5,785 nucleotides of DNA, taken from contig PMYF01000570.1 of NCBI GenBank assembly GCA_003171295.1, positions 1-5,785 on the forward strand, written 5' to 3'. Position 1 is the stretch's first letter. Each line of letters begins with the position of its first letter. The translations under genes were made by a program, and so were the position numbers. The notes under the pieces were generated by a model. The model was not told the DNA's origin. It made no database searches and worked only from the letters and a program-made list of their open reading frames with translations. The stretch comes from Acidobacteriota bacterium. GTDB taxonomy: Bacteria > Acidobacteriota > Terriglobia > UBA7540. Shown piece after piece: positions 4,675-5,785 of the stretch.

Positions 4675-5562
4675 CTACATTGTCGGGGCGTTTGTGTTGG
4701 GGCAAGGCTGGCCGGCAGGCGGAATATACGGGCTGTCGGGCAATCCCGTAGTGACCGCGTTTAAAGTGCAGCCCGCCAGGAATGCCGCTTGTGCCGCGGC
4801 GGCTGTCGCCGCTTGCGCATCGGCATCCGCCTGCTGTGCGGTCGCGTTGGCCGCGTTTGCTGCCGCGGTCGCTGCGTTCCCTGCGGCAGTCGCCGCGTCC
4901 GCAGAGTTCTTCGCCCCGTTGGCTCGGCTAATTCCGACGCCCGCCAGCACCGCAGCGGTTCCACCGGCGGCCACGGCTGCGATGTCCCAACCATTGCCCC
5001 CGCCGCCCCAGCCGTTCCCGGTGCCCTTCTTGGCATCAGCGGTCTTGGGTGCAATCACGATGGTCTGGCCCTTGGCCACATTCTTGGTTGTACCGCGATC
5101 GTTAACCTGCAGCGAGCCTTCCTTGGCGCTGATGACAACGGAGCCATTCAGCATGGCCACCTCGCCCAGCGTCTTGAAACCCGCCGCGGGTACAACGGAA
5201 ACATCGCCGGCCTTCACGCGCACTGACGTCCCCTCATTGGGATGAAACATGGAGACGCTTCCTTGGCTGAGCAGCACGGTAACTTCGTTGGCATCCTTCA
5301 AGAAAGATGCGACCGTGTCGCGCCCAAACACCATGCGGCTGGTGTTGCCAACGGCGACCACAGCCACGCCATCTCTCACTTGCAGGCTATCACCACTGAA
5401 GATCGTGGTATTGGGGAGAAGTGACTGGCCGCCTACGGTTGCGTTCATGCTGCCGGCCACTGACCCGATCACTGCGGAACCGGCAAGCGCCGGCACGGAG
5501 GCAACCACCCCCAGAAGGAGCGAAAGCAGGACGACTCTCAATATGGTGTTCTTGGTGGACAT
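4675..5562 (-). CDS. Exported FecR-domain protein with Ala-rich helical tail
   Basis: The protein has 295 residues. A signal peptide (basic start, core VVLLSLLLGVV, PALA cleavage near residue 27) precedes a FecR-like beta domain at about 28-172; VGGQSLLPNTTIFSGDSLQVRD and repeated VxV(K/R) strands are its marks. A Gly/Asn/Trp linker (180-192) leads to a hydrophobic helix (193-212). Next comes an Ala-rich stretch at about 215-263 (4774-4920), spaced by N, T, Q and D. A short tail holds C265 and C287. FecR domains occur in periplasmic sensors of TonB-linked signalling and in many envelope proteins, but no sigma factor or receptor gene is adjacent here, so a structural envelope role is as likely. 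ATG 5562 is chosen because AAGGAG lies 8 bases upstream and the signal peptide starts there; in-frame upstream codons (TTG 5607 and two ATGs) lack such a site. Confidence 0.85.
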   Translation of the reverse strand: MSTKNTILRVVLLSLLLGVVASVPALAGSAVIGSVAGSMNATVGGQSLLPNTTIFSGDSLQVRDGVAVVAVGNTSRMVFGRDTVASFLKDANEVTVLLSQGSVSMFHPNEGTSVRVKAGDVSVVPAAGFKTLGEVAMLNGSVVISAKEGSLQVNDRGTTKNVAKGQTIVIAPKTADAKKGTGNGWGGGGNGWDIAAVAAGGTAAVLAGVGISRANGAKNSADAATAAGNAATAAANAANATAQQADADAQAATAAAAQAAFLAGCTLNAVTTGLPDSPYIPPAGQPCPNTNAPTM

Positions 5563-5570
5563 CAGTAAAA

Positions 5571-5576
5571 CTCCTT
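5571..5576 (-). promoter_or_regulatory. Ribosome binding site of the FecR-domain gene
   Basis: On the minus strand AAGGAG (5576-5571), extended by further A residues upstream, sits 8 bases before the ATG at 5562. It settles the start in favour of 5562 over the open upstream extension that reaches 5607. Confidence 0.75.
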
Positions 5577-5647
5577 TTTGGCTCGGGCACATGAACATCT
5601 CCCGCAACCCAACGGTATACTCTGTTGCTCATTCGCTATCGGCGTAC

Positions 5648-5675
5648 ATTATATTTGGGTAATTTCCCTTGTCAA
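5648..5675 (-). promoter_or_regulatory. Strong sigma70 promoter with operator-like dyad, driving the FecR-domain gene
   Basis: On the minus strand TTGACA (5675-5670) and TATAAT (5653-5648), both full consensus, are separated by 16 bases. Transcription should start near 5641, giving a leader of about 79 bases. Seven A residues at 5684-5678, just upstream of the -35 box, resemble an UP element. The spacer holds an imperfect dyad (GGGTAATTTCCC on the plus strand, 5657-5668; five of six pairs match), well placed for a repressor that would block polymerase. Confidence 0.8.
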
Positions 5676-5686
5676 GGTTTTTTTGT

Positions 5687-5704
5687 AGAAAAGCGAGATT
5701 TTCT
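5687..5704 (-). promoter_or_regulatory. Inverted repeat upstream of the FecR-gene promoter
   Basis: AGAAAA (5687-5692) and TTTTCT (5699-5704) form a perfect 6-bp dyad around a 6-base spacer, centred about 55 bases upstream of the predicted start site. That is a usual activator position. The arms are A/T-only apart from one G-C pair, so chance is a real possibility. Confidence 0.3.
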
Positions 5705-5785
5705 TGAGAGGCTCCCCGCCCCCACGCGGGCTTACGACTTACTCTGACAATTCCTATAAGTCATTACAAATAAAGGTATTGCGAC

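Noticed and set aside
4898..4906. CCGCAGAGT inside the FecR-domain gene as another REP-like element
   Set aside because: No complementary arm lies nearby; it is explained by the Ala/Ser/Asp codons of the coding sequence.
4774..4920. Resemblance of the Ala-rich segment to type I antifreeze helices
   Set aside because: The likeness is compositional (Ala with Thr, Asn, Asp) and no regular 11-residue Thr spacing is seen; Ala-rich helices arise in many unrelated envelope proteins.
4553..5245. Plus-strand open frame (230 codons) with an Ala/Pro-rich translation
   Set aside because: It is the antisense of the FecR-domain gene; its Ala richness comes from the complementary GC-rich Ala codons. It also runs through the terminator stem.

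Overview
The window is GC-rich bacterial DNA holding five complete genes, the 3' end of a sixth, and a cluster of repetitive palindromes around a transposase. The style fits a soil-type Acidobacteriota genome: a DUF4097-like beta-repeat protein, a FecR-domain protein with an Ala-rich tail, and a REP-associated tyrosine transposase (RAYT) between housekeeping genes. That taxonomic placement is inference; no marker gene is present.

Layout: 1-237 is the C-terminal end of a DUF4097-like protein. 238-560 is non-coding and carries two REP-like palindromes (304-341, which has a GTAG tetranucleotide directly 5' of its stem, and 436-464) plus a terminator-like stem-loop. 561-995 (minus) encodes an unrecognised four-helix membrane protein. 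1053-1887 is the repeat region: palindrome, intact RAYT gene (1114-1665), palindrome, a diverged 5' fragment of a second RAYT gene (1741-1848), palindrome. All five palindromes are built on CGCAGAG...CTCTGCG or close variants of it. This is the most interesting part of the window, because it looks like a transposase with its own palindromic substrates and a truncated mini-unit.

2075-4455 is a probable plus-strand operon behind a sigma70-like promoter: shikimate kinase (aroK), a secreted protein of unknown function whose best-supported start is a CTG codon, and, 3 bases later, an extended-SDR nucleotide-sugar epimerase. aroK supplies chorismate for aromatic compounds and the epimerase supplies activated sugars for surface polysaccharide. 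No direct functional link among the three is visible.

4675-5562 (minus) converges on that operon. It encodes an exported FecR-domain protein with a Gly/Trp linker, a hydrophobic helix, a roughly 50-residue Ala-rich helix and a Cys-containing tail. It has an unusually good promoter (TTGACA, 16-base spacer, TATAAT) with an operator-like dyad in the spacer and an A-tract upstream, a strong ribosome binding site, and a 13-bp stem terminator in the gap between the convergent genes. No tRNA, rRNA or CRISPR array was found.
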